Counted from the stretch's first letter, positions 36,301-49,800 are shown. The stretch: 64,000 nucleotides of DNA from Onthophagus taurus (GCF_036711975.1 NC_091972.1:7073001-7137000), one strand, 5' to 3'. Made by a program: numbers and translations. The notes: generated by a model not told the origin, from the letters alone.

Positions 36301-37988
36301 AGCTTGTTTTATATTTCCGACGTTTCTTTGTTTGCAATGGGAGGATATCGCGGAAAATTGGAGTGAAAGGCGTAAAGAAAACGGACGAGACGATTTATTA
36401 ACTCGTTGCGTTTTAGCTTTAAGCATTTTCGCTTTATTTTCAAACAGTTATATTATTCACGAATCTTATGTCAGTTTTTATTTATTAAACGCAGCTTTGT
36501 TTATTAATTTATTAGACGGGGGTTTGAAAATACGCAATAAATACAAAGTAAGCAAAACTAAATTAAAACGCAAAGTGTTAACAACAATTTCAGTTTTAAT
36601 TGTGATTTTTTTGATTATATCTCGCATTTCTTTTCATTATTTTCAATGTCGCGAAGAACACAATTGTAAAAATGTTAATGATAAGCAATCAGAACCTTCG
36701 GATTGGATTTTTAGTGTTATTTCAATTATTGTTATTATAACATTATCTAGGGTTTGGTTAAATTATTGCGGAAACTTAACTGGTTTAAGTCCAAATGTAA
36801 TTTTCTTTCGGTACACTACACCAATGTTAGTTTTTACAATAAGTGCTTTTTGGGCTGTTAATTCGTTTCCAAAACATGGTTTAACAAAAAATTTGCCTTC
36901 TTGGGGCGTTGACGGTTTTGCTTTAGCTTCATATGTAATTATTTTAACCGGAATTTTTGTAATTTATTTATTCCCAAGCGCTATTTTTGTCTTTTATAAT
37001 GATCCAAATATATCGGGGGAGGGAGACAATTTAATTACCACCGTTTTCAAAACGTTAAAAAGTAAATTTGAAAGTAACTCGAAACGTGATGAACGTATTC
37101 CGATGATTTGGGGGCTTGGAACTGCTTATAGTGCCCCATTTATTATGGTAACAACTTTATTAACTTTACTGATTGTTCTTTTAATTGGAATTGGACATAC
37201 ACCGGCTGTTTTAATGATGTTTATTAGTTTGTTTATTATTATGGGGATAACTTCGATTATTAGATATGAAAAATCTTTGAATTTAGGTAACAAAAATTAT
37301 TTTATTTGAGCCAATATTTTAAAGCAACTATTTTTAGATCAATTACTCGATGTTCCATCATCACTTGTAGCAACATGGACTTTATTGTCATCATACTATT
37401 TTTATGCAACCGGACATCAAGCTTCGTTTTCAAATATCCCATGGACAGCCGCATTTGTCGGAACTGGTGATAAATTAGATAATAATTTCATTCCGGCCAC
37501 TTTAATTATAATAAATACTTTCGGATCATATATTTTAACTGGTTTTACACTTCCAATGCTGCAATTAGCTCCATTGGCTATTTACAAAATATTCCCACAG
37601 CTAGAAACCAAACTGGGAACTTTAAAAAAGGACATTGATAAAGGTGAAATGTTAATTTTCGAGAATCAAGATTTTCTTTTGGGGAATACAACCAAATTGT
37701 GCATTAAATATTTAATTTTTCATGCTGTTAGGGTAAATTAATGTTTATTTTTAGATTAAAACATATTTTTATACCACTTTTTGTTTTTAGTTATTTGCTG
37801 CAATGTTATCTTGTACAATTCACTGCCGTCATTTAATGGTTTGGAAGATTTTCACCCCAAAATTAATTTTTGAAAGCGTTTCGATGTTGGTCACCATCGT
37901 TTCAGTATTACTTGGATATTTATTTTACGTCCGCATTGTAAAATCAATTTCAAGATTTATTACAAGTATAGAAAAACAGAGTAGATGA
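33350..37988 (+). CDS. PIGO: GPI ethanolamine phosphate transferase 3 (PIGO)
   Basis: Five exons: 33350-34134, 35507-35577, 35628-37286, 37338-37732 and 37791-37988; phases 2, 1, 1, 0; 1035 residues (human PIGO 1089). An N-terminal membrane anchor is followed by an alkaline-phosphatase-like catalytic domain. VVVDAFRYDF carries a metal-binding Asp, TTTMQR the nucleophilic Thr, and HYLGVDHCGHRYGP and GDHGMTTTGDHGG the other metal ligands. About a dozen transmembrane helices follow to the C-terminus. The enzyme adds ethanolamine phosphate to the third mannose of GPI in the ER, the bridge to anchored proteins, with PIGF as partner. The ATG at 33350 is chosen because a stop-free extension upstream has no ATG. 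The exon 2 donor (GTTCAA) is unusual but needed for frame. Intron 1 contains a large tandem duplication. Confidence 0.95.
34200..35410. repeat. Tandem duplication in PIGO intron 1
   Basis: The segment starting TTTGACATTTGACAGTTTAT at 34762 recurs at 35349, 587 bp apart. An earlier diverged start is at 34249. TTAAAGCATTTTTAATTTTC occurs at 34681 and 35267 (586 bp apart). Each unit itself contains two copies of a roughly 140-bp subrepeat that begins TCAAAATTAAATATAACGAT and includes GATACCAAACATGATAT. No coding sequence. Confidence 0.8.
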
Positions 37989-38561
37989 TTTCTGTTTTTC
38001 GCTGAACCTTAATTTTTTAACACAAATTGTTACTGCATTAAAATTGTATAGAATTACCCAAAATGGAAGTAGAAATTTTTTGTTATTGAAGTGTATAGAT
38101 CACAGAATCAGTCACTGCCAATGCAAAGCATTAAATTGTAATAATTTATGAATATTAATAAATTAGAGTGAACCTACCTCAAAAAAAAATCGTATTTTTT
38201 TAAACATTTAAACTTAATAAACCCTATTTTTTCCTTTATTTGGTTACTACAAAAAATACACTGATATTTTTTAAAATTTAATCAAGAAAATCATGCTTCC
38301 AAGGGTTAAAGTGGGTTTTAGACTTCGAGAGGAAGTGTGAAATTGACGCGCTACCCGAATTGAAGATTACGAGAAAAGTTTAGAATTACCAAAAAGAAAG
38401 TTTCAAATTACACTGCTGAGAATCCAGACTTCCAGATATTGTTCCAAATTACATTGACCAATTTCCAAGTAGCAAGAAGAAGTCTTTACTTACACTGACG
38501 AATTGAATTGAATATGTAATGTAATGGTTAAACATTTAACATCTTTCAAAATTAATACATT
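37989..38561. other. Convergent 3' region between PIGO and the 272-residue gene
   Basis: AT-rich; 3' UTRs of the two convergent genes. Some short degenerate repeats around 38320-38510. No coding sequence seen. Confidence 0.45.
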
Positions 38562-40498
38562 TCAAAAATTATCAACAAAACTAGAAACAGCTTCCCTTAA
38601 ATCATCAGTAATTTCAAAAGGATCTTCGGTAACAGTTTCATAAATTTGCCGTTCTTTTAAAAGAACATCACTTTCCCCATATTCTTCCATTAACACTTCA
38701 AAACAAACATCTTCACTGTCAATCATTCGAATAAATTTTTCATTTTTGTTTAAATCCTCAATAACATCATAAAGCAAAACTAAATCTTCATTTTCATATT
38801 TGTTACTATTTACCAAGCTCCAAACAAATTCTTTTTTTGTTTTGTATAATTTTTTTAGCTTATTTTGGTTTTTTATAACATATTCCGAGCAAATATCTAA
38901 AAGGGCTTTACAATCTGTAGGAAAAAAAATTGTTTTACAAATTATTTTTAATTGTTACATAACAAACCTTTCTGTTTAGCCCTTCCACGTCTTCTCCATA
39001 CGCGTTTGGGACGAACATATTGAATAGGATTTCCATTATGACGTAGAAAATCACTGGTAAGTGAGGGTTTTTTATCTGGATCTCGTTTCAATGAAATTAA
39101 AGGTGGGATTTTACTGTTTAAATATTCCACTAACTTGAAACGAATGCTTAAAAGAAAAAAAACATTAAATATGAAAACTATAGTATGCAAAATCCGTAAT
39201 CAGAAATATTAGAAAATCACGAAGTACTCAAGACTGGTAATAGAAATATCAAATATTTTTGATCATTTATTTTACTTGGAAGAGTAAAAGCAATAGATGT
39301 CTAGGTTACCTATACAGTTCGACAACCGAACGGTAAAGAAAATTATACATTTGAAATAACTCTAATATTTTTGCTGGATGCCTGTTTGCTTAACAATAGC
39401 ACTTAGATACCTCAGCATCGATTCTAGTGGGTTCCAGATTACAGAGACATTGAGGGCAATGGGAAGGCGAATAAGCTGACCAAAGAGGCCGCGAAAATGC
39501 TTTTCATTGGACCCCAACCCGGTTGTGGACTACAAAAAAGCGCACCCAAAACAAGTAATCAATAGTTGGAAGGCCTCGAAGGTAGCCTTACGCTGGAAAG
39601 AACTTCCAGGTCACAGCCAAGCGAAGAGTATCATAACTCCGTCGCAAAACAAAACCAAAAAGGTTTTATGCCTCAGCAACGGGGACACTCTCAGGATTCC
39701 TGGCTGGCCATGCGCCCCTGAAATACCACCTCTTCCACATTGGACAAGCTGAGGATCAAATTGTCGACTTTGTAACGACGAGTCAGAAACGGCTGAACAT
39801 ATATTGTGTAATTGCGTTGCCAGAGGCCGCCTATGACACAAAATTTTCGGTAAAGCTCTTTTGACACCTACCAACATAAAGGAACAAGACCTTGGAGCAA
39901 CACTAAGGTTCATTAAGGACCTACATTTGCCCTAAACCTTTGAAGGACTAAAGTTACAATAGATTTTATAGGCCATGGTGACGAGGGGGCACTTTTGCTT
40001 TTACTCTTCTAGGTGAAATAAATCATCAACAATATTTGAAATTTGCACAACCATTCTTGAGTAATTCGTGATTTTCTAATTTTTCGGTGGGTGTTCAAAT
40101 ACGGATTTTACATACTGTTCCCTTTACAAATAGTTATTGTAATAATTATTCAATTATTTACTTATCTAATTGAAAGCTATTTTTTTGAACTTCTTCAGCT
40201 ACTGAAGATTTAAAGTTTTCTGTGACTTGTTTAGGTAAAGGAACCATGTTCAAGAAGTATAATAAAATATCTATGGGTAAATCGTTCATCTTTTTACGTA
40301 AGATTTGAACAGTCTAAAAGAGATATTCCATTAAAAGTGTTTAAAAAATTTTTAAAAAAACACCTTTTCGTATTGTTCTTCTGTTGAATCCTGATTAGAA
40401 TACTCTTTAATTATGTGTAGAGCTTCATCGAGAATTTGTGGACGATCTCGAAAATGCTGCTTTAAAACCATCATTAATAGCGTTTGAGGATCTTCCAT
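38562..40498 (-). CDS. Uncharacterised 272-residue protein
   Basis: Four exons on the minus strand: 40364-40498, 40162-40313, 38968-39146 and 38562-38914; phases 0, 2, 1; exactly 273 codons with stop. No family recognised. It begins MEDPQTLLMMVLKQHFRDR and is helical and charged through residue ~95. A Lys/Arg-rich segment (RPKRVWRRRGRAKQKG, about 141-156) could bind nucleic acid or act as a nuclear signal. An acidic C-terminal third follows (EDVCFEVLMEEYGESDV), ending EAVSSFVDNF. No signal peptide or membrane segment. The consistent frames and phases across four exons show a real gene. Intron 2 (39147-40161) holds a LINE fragment. It is divergent from Eps15, with 315 bp between the start codons. 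Confidence 0.75.
39400..39990 (+). mobile_element. LINE fragment, RNase H to 3' end
   Basis: The plus strand reads ITETLRAMG, then QVINSWKASKVALRWKELPG, then CRLCNDESETAEHILCNC: the segment after RNase H and the terminal C-x-x-C...H...C knuckle of Jockey/CR1/I-type LINEs. It shares VINSWxASKV with the fragment at 8718-9345. It is a 5'-truncated and frame-broken copy in an intron of the 272-residue gene, on the opposite strand. Confidence 0.7.
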
Positions 40499-40813
40499 TT
40501 TAGTTTAAATTGTTTGAAGTTTATAAAACGTCAAAATATTTTTTGTGGTCGCTTATAGAGGGCACTCTTAAATTATATCCTTTTTATAAATACAAATCAT
40601 CAATATATTATTTAAAGTCTAAATATTTATTCAAATAATACGAAATATAAACAAAAAATAAGTATAAATATAAATAAATTTTTATTTAGGATTACATAAA
40701 ATTTTGGTTAAAGTTGGTAAGAATGATTGTAGACTCTATTGATTGTAATTTTGATTGGTTGACATCCCTGCACTCACCGACCAATAAACGATTTTATTTC
40801 AGTATTCGAAAAG
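40499..40813. promoter_or_regulatory. Divergent promoter region between the 272-residue gene and Eps15
   Basis: Only 315 bp separate the two start codons. The left part is very AT-rich; the right part near 40720-40800 has ATTGATTGTAA- and CCAAT-type words. No TATA box was recognised for either gene, as is common for housekeeping genes. Confidence 0.5.
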
Positions 40814-43800
40814 ATGGCCGCTCTACCCTTGTCACCGTCTAAGGTACTAAGGCATTTTTCGGGATAAATTGAATAAAACGAACCTTTCGCGTGAAATTCG
40901 CGCAACCGTCTTGTTAACGGGTTACCAAGGAATCCGACAACACGACGTTCTAGTTTCATTTGGTTGATATCGCGCGTGTAATTTGTGTTTTCTTAGTGGG
41001 CGGTTTTGCTACGGTTTAGCTTAGTTTTATCCTGATATTTTAACATATACATTTTCGCCGGACGAAAAATCAACATGTTCGAAAAGGTGTCTCTTCGAGA
41101 AATAATCAGGGTTTAATTTGCACTTTTGAGAGGGGCACATTATGTTAGATAGATAGGGGGAGGTGGTAGTTGTCAAAATACGACCCGAAAATTTTACATT
41201 TGACGTTTAAAATGTCAATAACGTCAACAACTTGTCTTTCTAAGTAGCTTTCAAAGTGGGTTTATTCTAGGATTTATTTCTAAAAATAGTTTAAACGATT
41301 TGTTTGTCGCTCAAAGTACATAATTTTTTTTACATCTAAAGAAAAGAATTTAAACGATTTTAATTTTTTTCGCGACTGCACTTTATGTAAGCTTTCTAGG
41401 TTAAGAACATAAAAAGAATGAGATTATTGATTTTTTTTAATCGTTATTATTACTATCAAGGCTTATTGAGATTTATTGACTTCTTTAAGGTGGCTGGTAA
41501 CCACAGTGCCATATATGAAGCTTACTACAACTATGTAAGTAATCGCTTTATTTCAAATCAAATCATTTTGATCATCTTTTGCCTTTTTAAAGGTTGATCC
41601 AAATGGTTATGGCACTATCGGGGCAATGGAAGCTGCTCGATTTCTTAAAAGATCCGGTTTAAGTGATGTTGTTTTATCGAGAGTTTGGGATCTCTCTGAT
41701 CCTGGTGGAAGAGGTTGTCTTGATAGAACTGGAATGTTTGTGGCCCTTAAACTTGTTGCATTAGCACAACAAGGAAGAGATATTAATCTTGCAAATTTAG
41801 GGATCGATACACCTCCACCAAAAATGGTAAAAAAATTGATTGATTGAAAAATAAAAATATGTATTTTATTTATTTAAAGGGTGATATTCCAACAATTAAA
41901 CCTGTTAAACCACCGCCACCAACAAATACACCTTTAATAACATCCTTGCCACCAACAGCCGTAGATTGGACAATAAAACCAGCAGAAAGGGAAAAATATG
42001 AAAATTTATTTGAAAGTTTACAACCAATGAATGGTTTGATAGCAGGAAATAAGGTAAATTAAAAAGCTATTTTCACATAATACAGTGGTTTAAAATCTTA
42101 AAAGATGAGTTTTATTTGTTTTTTGATAATGTAGTTATCAAAATAATTTAAATATTTATCTGTTTAAATTATCTGAGTAAACAAGCCTAGTTTCAAGTGG
42201 AAAAATGATTTTTGTGTAGGTAAAAGGAGTGTTAATGGATTCAAAATTACCATTAGAAACATTAGGCAAAATTTGGGATTTAGCAGATCAAGATAAAGAT
42301 GGTTCATTAGACAGAAACGAATTTGTTGCTGTAAATATTTAAATAAAATTCAAAATAATTTAATTAATTAATTTTTCTTTAATAGGCAATGCATTTAGTT
42401 TATAAAGCATTGGAAAAATATGCGATACCCAATACTTTACCTCCCGAATTAATGCCATCAACAAAAAGGAAAAATTCCACCCCGTTAGGTCAAAATATGT
42501 TAAATCGCGGAATGGATGGTGTTAAACCGGAAGTTCCACAACAGCCAGCCCCACTTATATCAAATATCGCAAAACCAGTTCAACCCGTACAACCGACAAT
42601 GAATTGGGTGGTTACGCCAGAAGAACGAAGCAAATCTGATGCGTTGTTTATAAAAAGCGATATTGATAAAGATGGTTTTGTTTCGGGACAGGAAATTAAA
42701 GACGTTTTTTTGCAATCTGGGGTTCCTCCGCCTGTTCTTGCTCATATTTGGTAAGATAAAAATTAATTATGTTATAAAATTTATTATTATCATGAATTTG
42801 GATTGCTTTTTTTTATCTGGGATGAAAACGCCTACACTTCCTGTTATTTAAAGAAACTTGGTGATTATAAAAATAGAGAATTTAAATAAATTTTTAGGAT
42901 ATTACAAATAGATATAACCTTAAGATAGAAGTTAAAATTATTTAAAAAAGAATTTCAACAATTCTTGTCCATTTTGAAAAGAGTCTAAATGTTTGACATA
43001 ACCTCAATTTTTATGAATAAATTTCGCAGATAAAGTTTATGTTAAAGCCTACAATTCATTTAAATAGAATCCAGACTTTTTAAAATTAATAATAAAGAAC
43101 TTAGAGTATTAACAAGTTGACTACCGTTTCTATATATACAGGCTGTTTCTAAATTGATGCGAAAAATTTCAAGGAGTGATTTTCAGCAAAAATTAAGGGG
43201 GGTTTTTTATATAAGTTTTTGTTCAAAACTTCTTCCCCACCAAGTTACAGCACTGTAGGAGGAAAAAATTGTTTTTATTTAATAAATCCACTATTGAGGA
43301 ATTTAGAAGAATGAAATTTTATCTAACTTTTTGTTCAAAACTTCTTCACCACCAAGTTACAGCACTGTAGGAGGAAAAAATTGTTTTTAATTAATAAATC
43401 CACTATGGAGGAATTAAGAAGAATGAAATTTGGCAGATAACTGTTGCTAATAAAATGAAAATCAACCGATGTTTCAATACTCAACTTTTTTGTCTCTTGA
43501 CATTTTCTTCTCAAATTGTTAGTTTGACCACAAAAAATAAAATAATACACAGGCTCAAGTGAATTATTTTAGAGATTGGTTATTATTAGTCAAAGAAATG
43601 AAGTTCTGTCAAATTGATTTCAGCATTATTTTATTTTTTGTGATAAACCTAACAATTTGTTAGTTGTAAAATGTCAAGGTATAAGAAAGTTGCAGATTTT
43701 TTCCCTTAACTTGGAGGAGAAGGGGTTTTGAATAAAATGTTATATGAAAGACACCCCTTAATTTTTGCTAAAAAATCACCCTTGAAATCTTTCGCAACAA

Positions 43801-46800
43801 TTTAGAAACACCTGTATAATTGAATCAGTGTTTTGCATCAAAAAATTGTAAATAAAAGAAAAATTATTTAGAAAATCAGTGTTTATTATCGTAAAAGTTT
43901 CAATAATAAATAAAATAACTCAGTTTGTAATAAAATAGTGGTTTGAAAATGTTTCCTACAGTAAACAAAATCCTGATGCTATAATATAGGATTTCACTCC
44001 TAATGATCTTTTTTATTCAAACTGTTAATTCACAGATGAGACTCCCCTTAACATCATCCTTTATAGTAGGTTCAAATCCTCTTTAAGTTCCCAGCTACTC
44101 GCCACCCATGATTTGTTTTGGCCATTTCATAACACATCTTGTAGAGTTTACGTTTTTAGGACTTTCTTTCAGACAGTTCATGACGTGAACGACGATTTCT
44201 GCTTGGCGTGACAGCTTGAACTTCTTCTGCTGGAGAAGGGCGAGTATTGCATAAACCATAAGCAATTTCTTAATACATCAATCACGCATTAATCATAGCA
44301 GTATTCATCAAAATCTCAAACGCCACTTTTTGATACCACTTGACAGTTGTTCTAAGTGGAGATTGATCATTCCCTTTATTGTAAGCAATTATCACTTCCG
44401 TTTTTTTCTATGTTTGTTCTTGACGATTGTATCAGGACGTACCGCTTATTTCACCAGGAAAGAACAATTATTTCCTTATGATTCTCTTTTGTAATATATT
44501 CACCAGGCTTCAGTTTTTTTGGGTCACTTAACTCGGATTTTCTTTGTGGTTCTTCTTTAAGGTGCCAATGAAATGTGTTCTATCTAGCAACTCTTCTGCC
44601 AATCCAGAATAGTAATGAAACTAGCTGACGCATTGCTGAAAATTTGTTACCTAAGGACATAACTTTAAATATGTTATTATTATTCAGATGAAATCAATAT
44701 CATATTAATAATCAAGTTTATTTTATTTTTTTAGGGCACTTTGTGATATAAAACAATGTGGAAAATTAAATAACGAACAATTCGCTTTGGCAATGTGGTT
44801 CGTGGCGCGTTGTTTAAATGGAATAGAACCACCAGCAACATTAACCCCCGAAATGGTACCTCCAACATTTCGAACGAAATCCGCAGATGGTCTTGTGGTA
44901 AGTATTTCTTTTTTTATAATTTTTATGTTTTTGCGTATTTTCGTCCAAAAAACGCTTTCATAAACACCAAAAGAAACGTAGATAAAATAATAATTATACC
45001 AAACAACATTATGTGATGATTAAAATTCATTTCAATTTTTTTTTCAACTACCAATCGTATAACGCCGGCTACTTCATCATTTTGCCAACAACTATATGTA
45101 TTTGTATCGGATATTTTCGCTTGCCGTATATGGATTTTATCGGAAAGTGTTATAAAAATTCGACCAAGGGAATCTTGTTTTAATAATTCGGGGACTACAT
45201 TTTTACCAGCTATTTGCCAAATTATTGGTGCATCACTATTTAAATTCCTATACAAAATATTTTTTTTAATTTATGTTAAATTAAATTATATAAGATTTTA
45301 CCCAGGGCAACCTATTGTTATATCATTTCCTTTAGCAGCATATTGAACCTGCTGCACTAAAGGAGGCACAGGTGGTGGAATCGGTTGTAACATGGAATAA
45401 ATTCCAGCCGAATTATTTGCTGATTCTATAATCTTTCCACTTTTATCTTTTACTTCAAATATTTGGGATTTAGGACATGGTACCTTAATTATGCTGTTGT
45501 ATTATTAGATATTATTAAAATTACTAAATTTACCTTACAATATCCAACCATTATTTCACCTGTACGTTCTTTCACGTCAGGAAGATTTTTAAACGAACTT
45601 GGTAAAATGTGAGATTCACACGGCATTCCACCTTCAAAAATTTTTAACAAATCCAATTCAATTTCTTTACAATTTACACAAGCGGATGTCTAAAAACAGT
45701 AATTTAATTAATAATTAAATTAAATACAGTGAAAGCTCTAATAAGCGGACAAAAGTAATCGACTTTTGTCCGCTTATCAGAATTTTTCTTTTCATATCTA
45801 TAATTTTCTTTATCTTTGACTATTTTTGTCGCTTTTGAACTGACAACTTTTCTTTATCTTATAAACTCGCTATTTCCATTTTCTCTGTTAATATAAGTAT
45901 CTGTTTTTTTACCACCTTTGACGGCATTTCAACGCACGTTACAAACGAATAAAACTAATAACGGAACTCGTAAAACGTAGAATCCCCAAACACATGTCTT
46001 ATCATGTTTATTAGAAAAATTTCCCCGTTATGCAAAGAAAAATAATGACACCGCGTCCTTTTATTAGAGCGTTTGCTTATTGGAAAGAATTTTATACATG
46101 AAAATATAGGTTTGGGATTGGTTCCAAGATTTAGAACACCTACATTTTCTTTACTAATTGGTCCTTCACTGAAATACCCGGAATTATTATTAAATGGAAT
46201 CGTCGTAGCTGTTTGTGTAATATTTTCCTCGTCCCTTCGCATTCTCTCCACATCTTCCTCTCCATACTTAATAATGCAATAACCATGTCTGTGACGTTTT
46301 CCAACTTTATGACATCGATTACATTGCGACCATGGACTCCATACAGTGTCTAAATATAAAGCATCGCTTCCGGTAATCGTTTTTGGACGTTGTGGAAATG
46401 GTCCTTTTTCAGCATTTTTACCATGAACCTAAAAATGTTAGGTTATTTTTTTTTACGGGAGAATTTATTGAATTTACTTCGGTTAAATTATCTCCTTTAA
46501 TAACTGTTAAATAAATTGGAGCTGTTATAGTTTGTCCAAGTCGGCAAACGTATTGACCGGTGTGTTCGAGTTGAAGATTATAAATACTTAACGATTTATC
46601 TTCTGGTGCGATTATAACATGTTCCGTTAATTCGATTTCAATTAAATAGTTATCGTCCTCTTTTCCAAAGTCCCATTCGACAGATTCGAGGTTGTGTTGA
46701 GATTCAGGACTTAAACAAATTTTACAATCGAATCTAATAAAAGTGTTAATTTGGTGTGATAAATTAATAATTTACTTAACGTAACCGCTTTCGTAAGCCA

Positions 46801-49800
46801 AAATAGCTTCGGGGACGAAGTTTCTAAGAGAACCTAACGCTTCATTTTGCATGTTTAAACATTGGTAATACTCTTCCCATTTTGCTATGTTTTCTTTTCG
46901 ATAGATATCATTCGCACCCGGATATTCGGAAAGTTCGTAACCCATAAAATTTAAACCTTTCGTACCAAACTTCGATTTATAATAATCCATAGCTTTGCCT
47001 TTTATTTGTTTCATTATATTTCCTCGAAATAAACCGTTTATATCTTGAATGATGTTATTTATAAGTAATAACATAATTAAAATCGAAATCATTTTGATTT
47101 ATGTGAAATAAATATTACAGATGTCAAAGATGTATTTTATTTGAAGCACCAACTTAAACTTAATCATAAACCACAAATTATGTTAAGTTATTTCAACATT
47201 TTTTTCCGCTTACATTTCCAAATTTGACAACACAGCTGTTAATAACGAATTTAATTTGTATTCAACAATGAAACATACCAGATAATTTTCTATTCAAGTC
47301 ACAAATTAAAATTACAATACTGTAACCGTATGTGTACGTTTAAAAACTGAATAAATTAGATGCTGTTTTTGTTTCAGGAGAATAACAACACTAGATATTC
47401 AAATCCCGAATTAGATATGATTAGTAAAGATATAGAGGAGTTGTCGCGCGAAAAACTCAGTTTAGAAACGGACATAGCCCAACGCGAAGCGGACATAAAA
47501 ATAAAAAGTGGCGAAATAAAAAGTTTACAAAGCGAATTGGATACTCTTGCGGCGACGTTTAAACAATTAGAAAATCAAAAAGGTGAAGCCCAAAAACGAC
47601 TCAATGATTTAAAGGCGCAGGTATGTGATATAAAACAAATAAATTATAAAATTTGTGTGTTTTTATTGTTACAAATCTTTTTTAAATAAGGAATGATGAA
47701 AAATACGTTTAATTAATGCTTTTGCTTGGCTTTTTGTGTTTTGGTGCAATTTTTTTATGCTTGAAATAAAAATTGTGTTTGTTTTAATTTTTTAGTTATA
47801 GTTTAGCATGTATTATTATTTTTTTAATTTCCGAGTGTAGAAATCAACGATAGACATTGAATTAGAGGAAGTGGATAAACAAATAGCCGATCAAAAGACG
47901 ACGGTAAGTTATTTTATACCGAGTTTTTAGTAATATTTATTTCATTTCTTTTTAATGTATTTTCTTCTTTTTTGTGTTAACTTGCGCTATAGTTAGGTAA
48001 TTTGCACGGTGCTGTAGCGAAATCGGTGATGGTAAAAAAACTCTACACACTTTATGATTAACGTTTTAATTGTCTTTTTAATGTATAGAGTGTTTTTAAA
48101 ATGTTTTATTGTAGTTAAACTTTATAGTTTGGTTTATAATCTCTAAATTGTAATGGAAGCACTCTGTATTTTTTAAATCTTTAGATGTTATTTGACTTAT
48201 TTCGGTAATAAAATTAAAAATCTAAAAACATCTTTAGGTTGAGAAATTAAGATCGCAAGCTGCTGAACAAGCGGAAGTAATATCGGCACAAGAAACGGAA
48301 TTATCCTGTAAAAAGGAACAATTGGAAGGTTTAAAACGAGAAGAACAAAGATTGGAACAACTCAAAACGGATTATACGAAAAAATTGGATAAATTAACAA
48401 ATAGTTTGCAAGATACACAATTAACAATTAGTCAAGTAAAAATAAATCTAATTTTTTTTTATAAAGTATTAATTTTTGTTTTGATTTAGGCTAAAAATAT
48501 GATTTCACAACTCGAAGAACAAACTAGACAGATGAATGATGCGATTGTCGCTTGCGACTCGGCAATTAGTACGGGAGATTTGAGTTCTGTATCTGATAGT
48601 GTTCTCAGGATAACGCCAGATTTTCGCGACGAGCAATATAAACGACTTAGCACTTCAGAAGATACAAAAATGCAGGTAAATAAGAATGATGTTTGTTAAT
48701 GACACATTAAATGATTTAAACTGCACCGTGTTAAGTGGGTTAATTTGCAAGTTATTTGATCTTTAACCTTTTTAAATTAATGCCTACGCCTTGATCTTGA
48801 AAATTAAGTTGTTAAATATTCTTATTGTTAGTAAGAAGGAAGTAGATTTAAAAAAAAATTATACCTTCCAGTTGGAATCAATAATATAATTTTGTTTAAT
48901 AATTATAGCGAATTCTTTTGGGTGCATTTCACCGTGGTTATGGAGAATTTTACAATTGTACACCAATAGAATGGGCTATTAGTCGTATTCTTAAAAGGTT
49001 TCTCCAATTTTTTCTGCGCCCCCCTGTAGGCTTTAGTGCCCACAAGGACTTTGAGAAAGACTGATATACATTGTGGCTCATTGTTCCTTTTCATGGTCTC
49101 CATTACAGAAACAAAATCATCAAAATTTGTGTTAACGATCTTCTTTGGGGAACTTCGCTTAAAGAATTTAAAATTCATTTCAATTTCAACAAACAAATTT
49201 GATTTACGACCCATCTAAGTAAATTAAATCTTAAGTGTTGCATTTAAAAATCGCAAACGCCTACTTTACTTTATCACTATTTTTTTTAATTTCTAGAATG
49301 GGTTTGGTGGTAGTCAGGATGATGATCCATTCAGTAATATTTCAGGTACGAATGTTGCTTCATCAGGATTCCAAGAAGATCCATTTAAAAGCGGTATGAA
49401 AACAATATTTTATTTAGGTTATTAATTAATATCTTCATTACCTTTTTTTCATTTCTTTTTATCATTCTATACTTAGAACAAAATCTACCTAATAAACATA
49501 CAACACTCCTTGATATGTCTGTAAGCGATATGTGGAAAATGTTTGGTAAATGAGGTTCTGTTTGCTTTTTTATTTTATTTTTTTGATGTTTTCGTTTTTA
49601 TTTAATGATCACTAACCTGACTTTATAATTTTCATTGAATAATTTTAGTAATTTAACTTAACTAAATTTGCATCTCTTTCAGGATTTATACAATTTAATT
49701 AAACCACCAATTAATTATTAAATTGATTAACATTGAATAACATTTTTAAAATTATTTGTGTTTTCAGACCCCTTTAAAAGTAATACAGATGCCTTTGCAC

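Larger units (their letters stand above)
42751..44734. other. Eps15 intron 6, filled by two transposon relics
   Basis: Holds the 676-bp inverted-repeat element at 43139-43814 and a piggyBac-type transposase relic at about 43960-44660, both listed separately. The rest is AT-rich sequence with nothing recognised. Confidence 0.6.
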
